NCBI RefSeq assembly: GCF_001653235.2
Contig: NC_035793.1
Location: 2,604,001 to 2,668,000, forward strand
DNA from: Pochonia chlamydosporia 170
Taxonomy: Eukaryota > Ascomycota > Sordariomycetes > Hypocreales > Clavicipitaceae
Reading direction: 5' to 3'
Length of the DNA: 64,000 nucleotides
This document shows positions 25,091 through 36,117 of the stretch, in pieces; the stretch's first letter is position 1, and every line of letters starts with the position of its first letter. The translations under genes and the position numbers were made by a program. Below the pieces are notes generated by a model. It saw only the letters and a program-made list of their open reading frames with translations, ran no database searches and was not told where the DNA came from.

Positions 25091-26107
25091 CTTTGCAGCC
25101 TGACGTTTCAATCATGCGTCACAATGTGCATTTAGATATCCAGGTACATATCGTAACGCGTACATGTAAAGTTGAGTAGGTTGCATCTTGGACTGGTGGT
25201 TTCAGTTAGAAGTCTTTGTAGGATGATTCCTTTCTGCTCAATGGCCATATGTCTGCCATGTGGGAGGATAAATAAAGAGTCGAGTCTGAAGTGGTCCTCA
25301 TACTGATGATTTTGATTGGGCTAGACAAGGCAGGGCATCTGACAGACCAGAGGGGAGGTTCTGGTCAATTGAACCAATTGGCTTTATGAGCTTCCAAAAC
25401 ATTTGCACACCAGACAGTACTGTATTAATACATGTACAGTCAAGTTGCACACAACTTCAACTTGGAACCAGACTTGACATCTAGATGCATCCAATGTTTA
25501 ATGCATGGACCACACCGCACCAATCAAATCAGATCAGATCAAGCTTGATCCTCGGTGCTGCCCCCGTGCCTCCATTTATGCACAGTTAGGCAGGTGCCTT
25601 TACCGCTTTGGGGCTCCTGGGGGCTCATGTGGTCAAGGCTCAAGACACTGGCCCCCAGTGTCGCCTAGGAGCACTCGTCTGCTGCTTGACCGCGAATCCA
25701 TGTCAATCCCCACGCACTAACTGGGCAGCCCGGCGCCCGTTGCCATCATGGAACACAAGTCACGGAGCACCAGCGACATCAGAATGGACGCTCTGACTTG
25801 TGACGCATCATGACCTCAGTTTTCGCCTCGTGAGCATCTTTCCTCTCTGTTGTCTCTCTTGAGCGATCGTGTTTGTCGGGATTTGCATCTTAACCAGCCT
25901 GGCATATTTCTCACCTGGTATTTTGGCGCGCTTTCTCCGTCTTTTCCTTGCCTCGTCACAATTTCTGAACCTCTACGAGTTTCGCCAGTTTTATCACATT
26001 GATTTGATCAATCGAATTTGAGCCGGGCCAGTCTCAGCGCCTTGACCAGAGGAGCACAGTATCGCTTCTCTAGGCTTGTTTTCCCCCGTCATCCCGTAAT
26101 TTCGTTC
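25091..26107. other. Intergenic region upstream of alkaline phosphatase
   Basis: 1.0 kb with no supported gene. Holds ACCAGAC at 25409 and an extended ACCAGACTTGACA at 25467-25479. CT-rich sequence at about 25840-26000 resembles a fungal promoter/leader. Confidence 0.6.
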
Positions 26108-27971
26108 ATGATCAGATCCATGGTGAGTAGCACAGCTCTTGTCCGTCAAACCTACTATTTGAATACTGCATCATCTCCTTTGCATTTTATATTTCTTGCG
26201 GTGACGAGACCCCCAACACCTTGGCAGTGGGTAGGCTAACATGATATCTGAACTCTCCTCCCACTAGGCATCTGAGCAGAGCCCGCTTCTCGGCAACGAG
26301 AATCAAACAACAGACCAAGATGGCTATGATGGCAATCGTGTCGACCCAAAAGCTTCTAGATGGCCAAGAATTCGTGAAATCGGCCTCTTCATTTGGGCTG
26401 TCGTCGCCACCGCAGCCGTAATAGTCGTGGCCGTGTGGACACAACATAACCAGCAGACATCCAAGCATGGCTCTCGGCCAGCTAAACGCAACCTCGTCTT
26501 CATGGTCTCGGATGGCATGGGGCCTGCCTCTCTATCACTAACTCGAAGCTATCGTCAGCATGTTGAGGGCCTGCCTGAGCATGACACTCTGACATTGGAC
26601 AAGCATTTCTGGGGCACTAGTCGAACCAGATCAAGCAGCTCCTTGGTCACTGACAGTGCTGCTGGCGCTACCGCCTTTTCTTGTGGTAAAAAAACTTACA
26701 ATGGTGCCATTTCAATGCTTCCTGATTTTCAGCCTTGTGGCTCCGTTCTAGAAGCCGCCAAGAAAGCAGGATACACCACAGGAATGGTTGTCACCACGGA
26801 CATTACGGACGCAACTCCAGCTTGCTTTGCCAGTCATGTCATGATAAGGCAAATGCAGGACGCCATTGCCTTGCAGGAAATTGGCCATGGACCTTTGGGC
26901 CGTTCTGTCGACCTCATGCTTGGCGGCGGGCGTTGTCATTTCATGCCAAACACCACCTCCGGTAGCTGCCGCCTGGATAATATTGACGTGATTGCGATGG
27001 CAGAGGAGAAATATGGGTGGTCTTACATCGACAATCGTAAGAGCTTTGATGCCCTACACGAAGGTCAAAGTGCCGCTTTGCCGTTATTGGGGCTGTTCGC
27101 CTCGTCAGACGTGCCTTTCGAAATGGACCGGAAGAACATGCATGACGTCTATCCAAGTCTCAGTGAGATGGCGACGACCGCCCTACGAGCCCTCGAGAAA
27201 GCCACTTCAAAAAGCGAGAAGGGCTTTTTTCTCATGATTGAGGGCAGCCGAATTGACCATGCCGGGCACATCAATGACCCTGCCGCCCAGGTACGAGAGG
27301 TCCTTGAATACGATAGAACATTCAAAGCAGTCTTGGATTTCATCGATGATAGCGACACCGAAACCGTTCTCGTAGCCACCAGTGATCACGAAACTGGAGG
27401 GCTCGCGACCGCGCTTCAGGAACCTGGCCACCTACCCGTTTATCGATGGTACCCGCAGGTCCTGGCAAACGCTACTGCATCATGTGAAAACTTGGCTGCC
27501 TCATTACAGAATTACATTTCCTCCCTCTCCGCATCTACTTCAAAGGAACAGCTCAAAACATGGATAAATGACAACCTTATTATCCCCGGGTTAGGTGTTG
27601 TTGATGCCACTGACGAGGAGATCTCACTGCTAGCAGACAAACCCGACGTCTCCGTCAATACATTTGCGGCCATTATTTCACTTCGCGCACACATTGGTTG
27701 GAGCACCCATGGCCATACTGCCGTCGATGTCAATATCTACAGCTCTGGTGGTCGAGATACTGACCAAATTCGCGGAAATGTTGAGAATACTGACATCGGC
27801 AAGTTTCTGAGTCACTACTTAGACGTTGATGTCGACGAAATCACCGAGAAACTTAGAGAGTCCATTGGCGGCGACGACAAAGACACTAACAAGGGACTCT
27901 ACGCCACACTGGGCCAAAAGGGGGCCGGGAATCAGGCATCTGATAAATACCATGCCCTCGAAAGATCATGA
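26108..27971 (+). CDS. Vacuolar alkaline phosphatase (Pho8 type), type II membrane protein
   Basis: Zn/Mg-dependent phosphomonoesterase of the vacuole. Exons 26108..26122 and 26268..27971, giving 572 aa (568 if Met 26120 is used). A short cytosolic tail with an acidic dileucine-like EQSPLLGN sequence, a vacuolar sorting feature of the family, precedes one transmembrane anchor at about residues 43-63 (IGLFIWAVVATAAVIVVAVW). The lumenal catalytic domain starts with the metal-ligand motif VSDGMG. It has the phosphoserine nucleophile in VTDSAAGATAFSCG (Ser135), and the later metal-binding blocks EGSRIDHAGH, TSDHETGG and GWSTHGHTAVD. Catalytic residues look intact. The small first exon is inferred from splice sites; the main exon is certain. 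Confidence 0.94.
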
Positions 27972-28391
27972 TTGGGGGTAGCTGGATCATTGGGTGGTCT
28001 AATTTTTGTACGGGGAAAGCACCGGCACAGCATGTTGACGCCATTGATTCTCTATGATATAAGAGAGAGATGACAACAAGCGTTCAGTTGTGTTCTGTCA
28101 CATGTGTTCTGGCAGTTCGAGTTTATGTCAACCATGTTTGCAGCATTGAAGAGTCCAGATTTCAACTGTGTTATATTGGTCAGGCAATCCCATATAAAAC
28201 CAGGATTGAATACTGAGTCGGTCGAGAGCGGCCTTCTGAAGCACCTTGCTACCAACCCCATGATAGCAATTTCTCCTAAATCGTGAATAAGTCAGTCGGT
28301 AACGGATGTACCTCATGTATGTTGTGTGATGCAGGCACGCTGAGAAGTTAGTGTGCTAAGAAACCTCCCATGCTAAGGACTTTGACATCAG
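27972..28391. other. Convergent intergenic region
   Basis: 420 bases between the converging alkaline phosphatase and hydrolase-phosphatase genes. No feature seen beyond presumed 3' UTRs. Confidence 0.6.
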
Positions 28392-30248
28392 TCACTCCGC
28401 GTTATACCGCATATACAACCGATCCAGAAAGTGGGAGTGTCGAATACCGTTTGGTCTAGCCTGGGCGAAGGCTTGGATTGCCTCCTGGACACCAAAATCA
28501 CAGCGTTCAACAAGATAACACACTATGAAAAAGCCGGTCCGATTGAACCCATAGTGACAGTGAACGCCAATAACACATTTCTCGGGGTGCTCCCAGCTCT
28601 CTGCATCCGCTCGCTCCTTTTGAGCAAGGCGCAGCTTGTCTACAAGTTTGATGAATGATTCGACCTCGTGAGGTTGAGGCGGAATCTTGGACACAGTGGG
28701 AAACTTGTGATAATGCACACCGCCTCGCTCCAAACCGCGCGGGTCGTAAACAGGCTGGTCTTTGGAGATGTCGATGACATCCTTGATAACGTGAGACCAT
28801 TTACGAACAAATTCAGATGGACAATGCACATCATCTGCCTCTCTAAGTGTCTTCATGGCTCGAAAAATGGGTTGTCCTTTTGGCCCAATTATGTCGGATA
28901 CAGGCGCAACGGACTTCCACTTATTCAAATTTTTCACATCCCACTTCCCTTCGCGGGACAGATACTGCAGTTGCCAGGCTAATGACAATCGCTGAGTAAC
29001 ACAAGAGGCGAGAAAATCTGAGATCAGCCCAGCCAGGACTCTCGAGCACCGTGGCATGTACAGCAGGGCATGGTTTGCTGGGGAGGGCATGACGAATGAT
29101 TGAACAATTTGAGTCGGGTGCTCCGGCTGTGGAGGCACCAATGCCGCTGATTCCACCGGGGTCGACGGTTCCTCATCAATGCTGTCTGCGCTTGCACTTT
29201 CAGACTTGGTTTTGATGAACCTTTCATCTGTAGCGTCATGGCGTGTAGCACCACTTTGTGATCCCACCTGCGTAGTTAGTAAACTCGAGAGGACCTGTCC
29301 ATCTTGGTTTGGCTGGCTGCCATTGGGTTGCATATTATCTTTGTCGCCACCTAGCACCTCAAGGATCTTGTAAATTTCCCCAGGTGGTGTCAAATGGTCA
29401 TCTTCGCCGGCAATCAGATATACTGGCGCTTTCACCCCTGCCCATGCTTCAAGACCAGGTAATCCACCCGTTGGTTTACCGTGGTCGTAGACCGGAAGCG
29501 AACCATATGCCATACGCCTCCAAACCGGGGTCCTGCTCTGTTGATTGAATCGGTATTGCATCACCCTCAACTCCGCATCGGCTTCCTCGCCTACGAAACG
29601 CGATACGCTCGGGCTGAGGGGTCCCCCTTTTCCATCCCAAGCTCTCCAGAGGGAGAATATCCATCCTGGTATCCATAAGAGTCGTCTGAAAAGAGAGGAC
29701 TTTTGCTCGTCTGGCGGGCCTGCTGTTGGACAAACTGCCACCAGAGCCACGACGTGCTTGTGTAATAAGCTTGTACTTGCAAGCTGTGCAGCCAACATAG
29801 TACCCATGCTGTGTCCAATCAAGACTATTCCTTGACCCTGTTCCTTATCACGATGGTCCTCGATGATGAGCTCCAGCAATTCACTCAGCGCTTCCGGCGT
29901 GTACGCGGTCCAAGACGTGACAGCATACCGTGAACGGCCGCCTCCAGGGAAGTCGATGGATAAGCAAGGGGCAAGGTCGACTAGACTACTCAACAGCGGA
30001 TGAAATTGCGCAACTGAACCTCCCAAGCCTGGTATGCAAACCAAGAGCGGTAATGGGGCAGGTGTCCTTGGCAGTTCGGCGGCTTTGACATGCGGCCTAA
30101 AAAACACCCTCACGTCGGGATACTCGAAACGACTCGTTCTGTATGTCTTAAATTGCGAGTTTTCTCTGAGCAAAGGGGGATCCGACGTGTGGGGATCCGT
30201 GTCAACTTGCCCGCCAGCCATGAGCTGCGACTCCATTGACGCTGCCAT
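28392..30248 (-). CDS. Fusion protein: alpha/beta-hydrolase plus cysteine phosphatase of the capping-enzyme-like family
   Basis: One uninterrupted 618-aa frame without introns. Residues about 35-320 form an alpha/beta-hydrolase: an oxyanion-type VCIPGLGGSVAQF, the nucleophile elbow GHSMG (Ser147) and a late acidic motif AGEDDHLTPP. A low-complexity linker of about 100 residues leads to a second domain (about 430-618). This ends in a dual-specificity phosphatase loop HCHYGFNRTG (Cys564, Arg570) followed by AIQAFAQARPNGI. That block resembles the RNA 5'-triphosphatase domain of animal capping enzymes more than MAP-kinase phosphatases. Yeast-type fungi cap with an unrelated metal-dependent triphosphatase, so this domain is probably not the capping enzyme. 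Substrate and location are unknown; I see no signal peptide. Met at residue 5 is an alternative start. Confidence 0.85.
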   Translation of the reverse strand: MAASMESQLMAGGQVDTDPHTSDPPLLRENSQFKTYRTSRFEYPDVRVFFRPHVKAAELPRTPAPLPLLVCIPGLGGSVAQFHPLLSSLVDLAPCLSIDFPGGGRSRYAVTSWTAYTPEALSELLELIIEDHRDKEQGQGIVLIGHSMGTMLAAQLASTSLLHKHVVALVAVCPTAGPPDEQKSSLFRRLLWIPGWIFSLWRAWDGKGGPLSPSVSRFVGEEADAELRVMQYRFNQQSRTPVWRRMAYGSLPVYDHGKPTGGLPGLEAWAGVKAPVYLIAGEDDHLTPPGEIYKILEVLGGDKDNMQPNGSQPNQDGQVLSSLLTTQVGSQSGATRHDATDERFIKTKSESASADSIDEEPSTPVESAALVPPQPEHPTQIVQSFVMPSPANHALLYMPRCSRVLAGLISDFLASCVTQRLSLAWQLQYLSREGKWDVKNLNKWKSVAPVSDIIGPKGQPIFRAMKTLREADDVHCPSEFVRKWSHVIKDVIDISKDQPVYDPRGLERGGVHYHKFPTVSKIPPQPHEVESFIKLVDKLRLAQKERADAESWEHPEKCVIGVHCHYGFNRTGFFIVCYLVERCDFGVQEAIQAFAQARPNGIRHSHFLDRLYMRYNAE

Positions 30249-31462
30249 TTGTGTCCTGGATATGGCTGTATGTATGGGGAACAGATTTGCCGTAACGTGG
30301 ATGAGCTGACGGGGGGTGACTCAAACAACTGATATACAGTGTATGAAGTCTAATATTAGGCGTAGGCGCTGACAAGTAGCCAAAAAAGAGAAGTGGCGAG
30401 AGATGTAGGCCAAGGTTTGGGATTCCGATGCTGCCTATTCGAACTCTGGAACGTCGTAGGATAAGACGGGAGCACGGTTGTATTCGCGCACCAGCAGCCG
30501 TACAATGCTGTTACAGTGTCCCAAATCGCGGCAAGTCAAGTCTAATTTGGCGACGGGCTGAGGATGCTGATTTGGAAGCTTGTCGTTGTCCTTGCATTGA
30601 GGCATGTGAGGCTCATTTGGGAGCCGAGCCCCCAGTTGTGCGCCGGCCCAAGCTTTGGATGGCCGTCGTGTTGACAACTCTGGATGATGATAAAACGCCA
30701 AATAGGATGTCTAGCTGCAGAGCTCCTGGCCTTGTTCAAATTAGGCAATGGTGGTATGTAGTTGAAAATCATTCAAACGGCGTGGAAACTTTGAAGTAAA
30801 AAGGCGTCGGTTGACCGGCCACCACGGCCAATCATTCGTCATTGTGCATGTCTCGTCGCACACGTCTGGTGCCTCCATCCACTTTTGCTGGGGACTAATA
30901 AAAGCGACAGACACATGCCAGGTAACCAGTTCCAATGTTTGCAACTTTGCGCACCAAGGCTTTGGCAGGTCAGACTTAAAATACATGGCCTATAGCAGCT
31001 GGGGATTTGTGTTATCACAGTCAAGTTGCACTCTGACGAAATATACACCGTATTGAGCGGCGTACGGCAATGTCCACCGGACCGGCTCACAACTTGACGT
31101 ATAGGCTAGACGTACGGACTGCTTGGCCAGCCCGGGAATAGTGGCATCAGCCCTACGTCCGTTGCTTATGCCACACTACCCTATATGAGATAACAGAAGT
31201 CAGCTTTGCCACGCGACGCCGCCTACCTCCTGGGTTTGCGTGTTGGGGTTACGGCTGCTTTCGCAAAAGGTGAGAGTTAAACTTGATTCAAAGCCCAGAC
31301 GGTAAGAAGAGCATAGCCACACACAGCTTGCAAGTCAAAAATTATACTCATACATGGCCCAGTCTGTCAACCAACCGAGTCCGAGCCAACGTCGGATTGC
31401 CCGTGCCAGCAACACCCAACGTCGCAGTCGTAGTTACAAGAGGTCAATTTCATGATAACTTA
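30249..31462. other. Intergenic region
   Basis: 1.2 kb with no supported gene. It lies upstream of the hydrolase-phosphatase gene and downstream of the NDUFAF3-like gene. Contains CAGTCAAGTTGCACTCTG near 31018, which resembles a CAGTCAAGTTGCACAC stretch near 25437. Confidence 0.6.
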
Positions 31463-32322
31463 TTAGGCGACCCCTGCGCCAACGCCCTCCTTCCACCCCA
31501 TAGGTATCAGGGCTGCTGCAACCTCAGATACCCCTCGCTCAGTAGCAAGCAAATTAAACTGTGCCGCGGCGTTTCTCGTATCTAAAACCTCCACCCTCAT
31601 GCCAAGCTTAGCGATGTTCTTCCTGGTTTCTGGGCTGAGCGGCAAGTTGTGTTTTCCGACACCGATGACGAGTAAATCTATGTTTCAGTCTGTTAGAACG
31701 TGAAAGCCCAGTGAGGTGCCATTGAAGGAACGAATGCTGGCTATGTTGCACAGGCATGGTATTCCAACCCGGCCACAATGAGACCACGACACCATAGAGC
31801 AATAAGATTGTGGCGCAGGAGCGACAATAGAAACATACCCGGACGCGGCCACAGCAGATCGAATACACCGAGTGCCTCATTGGGAAGCTCAAACTGGCCA
31901 TTGCTGTTCAGAAGATGCTTCGACTCATTTGCCTCCCATGGCCGCCATACGAAGGCCTCGCCATTGACTAATAGTGCCCCGTCGCCACCTGTGATCGTCA
32001 GACCGCTGTTCAGCCCGAATCCATCGTACATGCAGACGTCAACCGATGTCGATGGCGTGGGCATATCCCCAAGCATGTTCAATTCGTTGAAGTCGGTTGG
32101 CGGCGGCTCGGACGGCGCATCTCGTCGTGTGCGCAGAAGGCTTGTACATGTCTGGAATGGTCTAAAATGACCTCTCGATACTATACATTGCGTACGGACT
32201 CTCGATGGGAGCACCACGCGGCGCGAGTTTTGCTGTCGAGAGACAGGCTGCCCACTGCGGTGGATGGCGCCTCGGAAGCCAGACTGCCAACATTTGCAGC
32301 AGGCCCGAAGGCTACTGGCCAT
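31463..32322 (-). CDS. NDUFAF3-like mitochondrial complex I assembly factor (DUF498/Mth938 domain)
   Basis: Predicted mitochondrial matrix protein needed to assemble respiratory complex I. Exons 32322..31839 and 31677..31463 (161-nt intron) give 232 aa. The first 70 residues are Arg/Ser-rich with few acidic residues, as in a mitochondrial presequence. The Mth938-like domain covers about 95-230: TGGDGALLVNGEAFVWRPWE, ALGVFDLLWPRPG, then after the intron DLLVIGVGKHNLPLSPETR, LGMRVEVLDTRNAAAQFNLL and VAAALIPMGW. The intron interrupts this highly conserved stretch and rejoins it in frame. The start codon has a strong context (CACCATGG). Confidence 0.9.
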
Positions 32323-32990
32323 GGTGTAGCTTCAAAAGTATTGAACACACCGAACTCCTGTTTGTTGCGACAGGAGGGGCGATTTGGCTTTGTTGCGTGT
32401 ATTGATTTTTGATCAAGGATGAAGTTGGCACATGGGAGATTTTGGCGTGGTGTGAGCTCTGGTGCACTGGAGAATGGCCTAGTGGGCGTCACTTTAACAC
32501 CGCCTTGCCCCTCTAACAGACATTGACGAACTATCAAATCTGGTCATAATAAATGATGCTACCGCCAACGAACGAAGCACATGGCAATTACTTTCTTTTT
32601 GTATAATGGAAAAAAACTAGGCGACGTTCATTTAAGTTGCGCCACGTTTGCCATTAGGATTTCTCTACCATGTTTCCGGCACAACGCGATTAATGAGGAT
32701 TCACAAGAGTCGGGATGGCAAAGCAACCATGTTCAGCAAGAAGCACAATCAGTCATCGTCACAAACACTTGTGGTTAGTCTCGGGTATGTGGCAACCTGA
32801 TGTTTTTTATTTAAAATCACCAAGATGGAAGTGCAGTCCTAAAGACAGCAGGTGACCAGATCTGGTCCCGTCCCCAATGTATCATGCAGTCCGTTTTTGT
32901 CCTAATGAACACCAAAGCAATGAACCGTTCCTTTCATCAAAGAGTTCCTTGCCAAACACGCAGTAAGCCCAACAGTTTCGTCGAAATTAT
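32323..32990. other. Intergenic region
   Basis: 668 bases between the NDUFAF3-like start and the RPL34 stop (same strand). No coding region recognised; presumed RPL34 3' UTR and the promoter of the assembly factor. Confidence 0.6.
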
Positions 32991-33686
32991 TTATTTCTTC
33001 TTTTGGCTCTGCTCCTGCTCCTTGAGCACCTTCTTGACAATCTTCTGCTCCTCGATCAGGAAGGCTCGGACAATGCGGTCGCGAACGCAGCCGCCGCATC
33101 TCGAGCCACCATAGGCCCGCTGGACAGTTTTCTGAGGCTTCGAGATCTGCGAGTACTCTCGGGGTCGGAGGGCAGGAATCTAAATCAAGAGATGTTGTCA
33201 GCCATCTTTATCCATGCTCCTGCTTCGGTCAGAAGCGACGACTGCCATTCGCTGTGGCGGTTTCGCAGCATTCGGGCATTGAAGAGGATGTCGCGGCGAC
33301 TGCCTTGGCGTCCTCTGCAGAGTCCTATCGATGTTGAAGAAACCATTATGCCGATTGCAAACTAAAGCCCTCCACCACGTCGCATATTTCCGCTTCGAAA
33401 GGTCGATTTCGGCTTCGATAATCACTTACGCCAGAGAGCTTAGAGCCACAGTCACCGCATTTAGGGACAGTGCCGCGCTTCTTGATGTGCAACAGTCGGA
33501 GTTCGCCACCAGGAGTCTTGACAACTCTGGTTCGGTTGGAACGAGTGTTGTAGCTGAGATATCAATGTCAGTGGCAGGTTCGCGGGAGTGGCAGAATCTC
33601 TTTGATTAAGCGTAAATAATCAGGTATTCTGATTCGTGTTGAACTCACCCGTTGCGGCGGCGGTAGGTAACTCGTTGGGTCGCCAT
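32991..33686 (-). CDS. rpl34: 60S ribosomal protein eL34
   Basis: Structural protein of the large cytosolic ribosomal subunit. Exons 33686..33649, 33553..33430 and 33179..32991 give 116 aa, the exact family size. Sequence blocks: [19 protein letters not shown], then a zinc-binding pair [10 protein letters not shown], then [15 protein letters not shown] and a second Cys pair in [11 protein letters not shown], ending in a basic QSQKKK tail. Introns are 95 and 250 nt; early introns are common in fungal ribosomal protein genes. I inspected both introns for C/D-box snoRNA signals and found none I would call. Confidence 0.96.
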
Positions 33687-34375
33687 TGTTGATTGTCGTG
33701 ACTGGGAGTGTGCAATGAGGATCTCGCCAGAGGACGACGAATTTCGAGATTTGGGTAAAATTTGTGTGGGTGGAAAGCCGGATTGTGCCCGCTAATGCGA
33801 CGAATCAGAGAGGGCTGTTGGGCGCTGTGGACCGAAACTTAGTCACGTGAATGCACTCGGTGGGAAGCTGCGTTGGGCGGTATTTTGTGTGGATCATTGT
33901 GGAGTTGGCCAGATACTGGCTCACCATTGAAGTTGTCGTTTAAGGAGCCGCTCTTTATGGGCGTATGAATGTTGCTGAATACGTACGAGTGATATAGCAC
34001 AACCTTGCCCGGTGTGACATATTGGACAGTGCTAAAGGTAGTGAAAGAAACGAAGCTAATAGCGATACTTCTCAAATACGATCCATGGTTTCCAGCAGTT
34101 TCCTAGCGGCAAGCTCGCCTGCATTAATACCGGTGTCGAAAATCGTTGTGGTGTTTTTTGGTATTGACAGATGGTATGGTTGCTGTTTTGGCATTACATG
34201 CGTCACGGTATTGTTGCTGATGAACAAGAAATGTGGAAGCGTCGCTGGCATTCAGCTGTGTTGTAGGAAGACAAATAACAACACCAGGACTCTATCACAT
34301 TACTCCGCAAGTACGCCTAACGCCAAAGTCATAGAAGTCCATCCAAAGTGATAAAGCAACCAAATTTCTGGTCGA
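33687..34375. other. Intergenic region, RPL34 promoter side
   Basis: 689 bases. Presumed RPL34 promoter and the 3' UTR of the upstream small gene. No further feature seen. Confidence 0.6.
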
Positions 34376-34896
34376 CTAATCTTTGTCCAACTTGAACCAA
34401 TCCGGGTGGTCTCTATGCCTCCATGGCTTAATACCGAGCGGATTTTCCTGCCGACTCTTCTCTGCACGAGCAAACACATCTTTACTTGTCTCGTCTCTCA
34501 TTAATTCCGTGAATTCTTTCACTTCCATCTGTGCATCGCCCACTGCTTTCACGAACGCATTGAACATGGCATCGGCTGCGCGTACTACTGTGTTAATAAA
34601 GCTGATACCGGTCTGTTCTGGTCATTTGGCAGACTCACGAGATGGCTGCTTTTGGACAAGAGGATCTAACATTTTTGGAATTGTATCTCGCAACAACCGT
34701 GCCTAAGACACAACAGTTAGATTTGAGAGCATAGGCCATAAGCATCCCATAGACGCCAGAGTGGAATGATTTGAACATGTCATACTTTGATGTGTAAGAG
34801 TTTGAGACGCTTCATCGCTTGGTTCAGCTGGGCTTCGTCCAAAGATGGGCCATTGCCTGCAGGCACCGCGGTGGTTGTACCGGGTTGGTTGCTCAT
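34376..34896 (-). CDS. Small conserved-looking protein of unknown function (128 aa)
   Basis: Three exons, 34896..34786, 34702..34639 and 34587..34376, rejoin in frame with standard GT..AG borders and give 128 aa. I do not firmly recognise it. It begins MSNQPGTTTAVPAGNGPSLD and is then largely helical and charged (EAQLNQAMKRLKLLHIKARL, LRDTIPKMLDPLVQKQPS). It ends in a Trp/Pro/His-rich segment (PLGIKPWRHRDHPDWFK). The early heptad-like helix and small size resemble subunits of nuclear multiprotein complexes such as Mediator, but this is only an impression. The splice pattern and sustained open frame argue that it is real. It is divergently paired with the FAR1-type gene at 35494. Confidence 0.75.
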
Positions 34897-35493
34897 GACG
34901 CACTCGGTTAATATCGCGGACGTATCAACCTGCAATATTTACATGGGGGGAGGGAAGAGGCAAACAGATGCTAGTGGTATAAGAATGTGCTGCATGCTTG
35001 AGCGAACTGTGAGGCGTGGTGTGTCGTCGAAATACAGACGTTGAAGGGTCGCGACAGCCAAGGCAGGCGCAAGGGGATCAATGGGCTGGGCAAAAGCTAA
35101 GATGCATGCCGACACGTCATTGGCTTGCCTCCCAATATTGGAAACCTGGGTTGCGAGCACGGTGCCAGTGGATCTGTTCGACCCCTGCTGCTACAGCTCC
35201 CAACTCTGTGATTGGCTAGCATCCACGGACCGGATCAACACCAAACCTTATTAACTCGTCGACAGTGCGGATTGGAAATTATCAACAGCCCAACCTCTTG
35301 CATTTGGTTCGGATTGTATTAACGGCTCTCAACAACAAACTTCGCGGTAATCCTTCCGGGACTGCCTCGCCGAAACCTTGGAGCGTGGAGTCGGAACTGA
35401 TCTGCTCCCTTGTGGCCGTCACTGTTGACATTCCACGTCTTTCCTCACTTGTCTGTGCAAAAAAGTCGCGCCACGGTGGCCCAATTCATCACG
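34897..35493. promoter_or_regulatory. Shared divergent promoter region
   Basis: 597 bases between the start codons of the 128-aa protein gene and the FAR1-type gene. No specific element identified. Confidence 0.5.
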
Positions 35494-36117
35494 ATGCCGA
35501 ACACGCCGCCACCAGCTCTACTTCCACCTCCGGAGGGCATATTTCGATCCTTCGACGATCTCATGGCTTCTGTTCAAAGGGTCGCCAAAGATCAGGGATA
35601 CGGAATTGTAAAGCTTCGCGCATCTAATTATCGAGATGGAAAACCAACGCGTTATGATCTTGTTTGTGATCGTGGAGGAGTCAAGTACAACAGCACCGCC
35701 AAGAAGCGCAATCCATCGACACGCAAAATCGACTGCCCATTTCGTGCCAAGGCCGTGTGCGAAGTCCAACTAGGAAATCAATGGAGGTTCGCTTTGCAGG
35801 AGCCTCGTCACAATCACGAACCTCGAGTTCCCTCGGGAACGCCTGGCCAGGAAAATGCGCCATTAGCGACAACCATTCGGTCATTCACCAACAAGCTGGA
35901 TCGGCTGAGCCATGATATGGCCCAAGGATTTATGCGTATTGAGCAACGATTGGAAAACATCGAGAAGCGGATGGAGAACCTGGAGGCTCGGGCTGGGGGG
36001 TATGAGCCTCGGTTCCAAACAATTGAGTCTAGGCTCCAAAACATGGAAGGGCCGCGCATGGATGGCATGGGAATGGATGACGTTGAATCGCGCCTTTTGG
36101 CCTCTACGGTCATGTAG
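35494..36117 (+). CDS. FAR1-type DNA-binding domain protein with C-terminal coiled coil
   Basis: Intronless, 207 aa; the ATG at 35494 starts MPNTPPPALLPPPEGIFRSF. Residues about 15-115 resemble the FAR1 / WRKY-GCM1-fold DNA-binding domain found in fungal regulators and Mutator-like transposases: SFDDLMASVQRVAKDQGYG, YDLVCDRGG, STRKIDCPFRAKAV and a final EPRHNHEP His block. Cys and His positions are consistent with the zinc-binding form. Residues about 130-190 form a heptad-rich coiled coil (FTNKLDRLSHDMAQG, RIEQRLENIEKRMENLEAR), suggesting a dimer. No transposase catalytic domain follows, so it is either a small transcription factor or a domesticated fragment. Confidence 0.85.
   Translation: MPNTPPPALLPPPEGIFRSFDDLMASVQRVAKDQGYGIVKLRASNYRDGKPTRYDLVCDRGGVKYNSTAKKRNPSTRKIDCPFRAKAVCEVQLGNQWRFALQEPRHNHEPRVPSGTPGQENAPLATTIRSFTNKLDRLSHDMAQGFMRIEQRLENIEKRMENLEARAGGYEPRFQTIESRLQNMEGPRMDGMGMDDVESRLLASTVM

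Noticed and set aside
33180..33429. 250-nt RPL34 intron as a possible snoRNA host
   Set aside because: No convincing C and D box pair or H/ACA structure was seen on reading the reverse complement.
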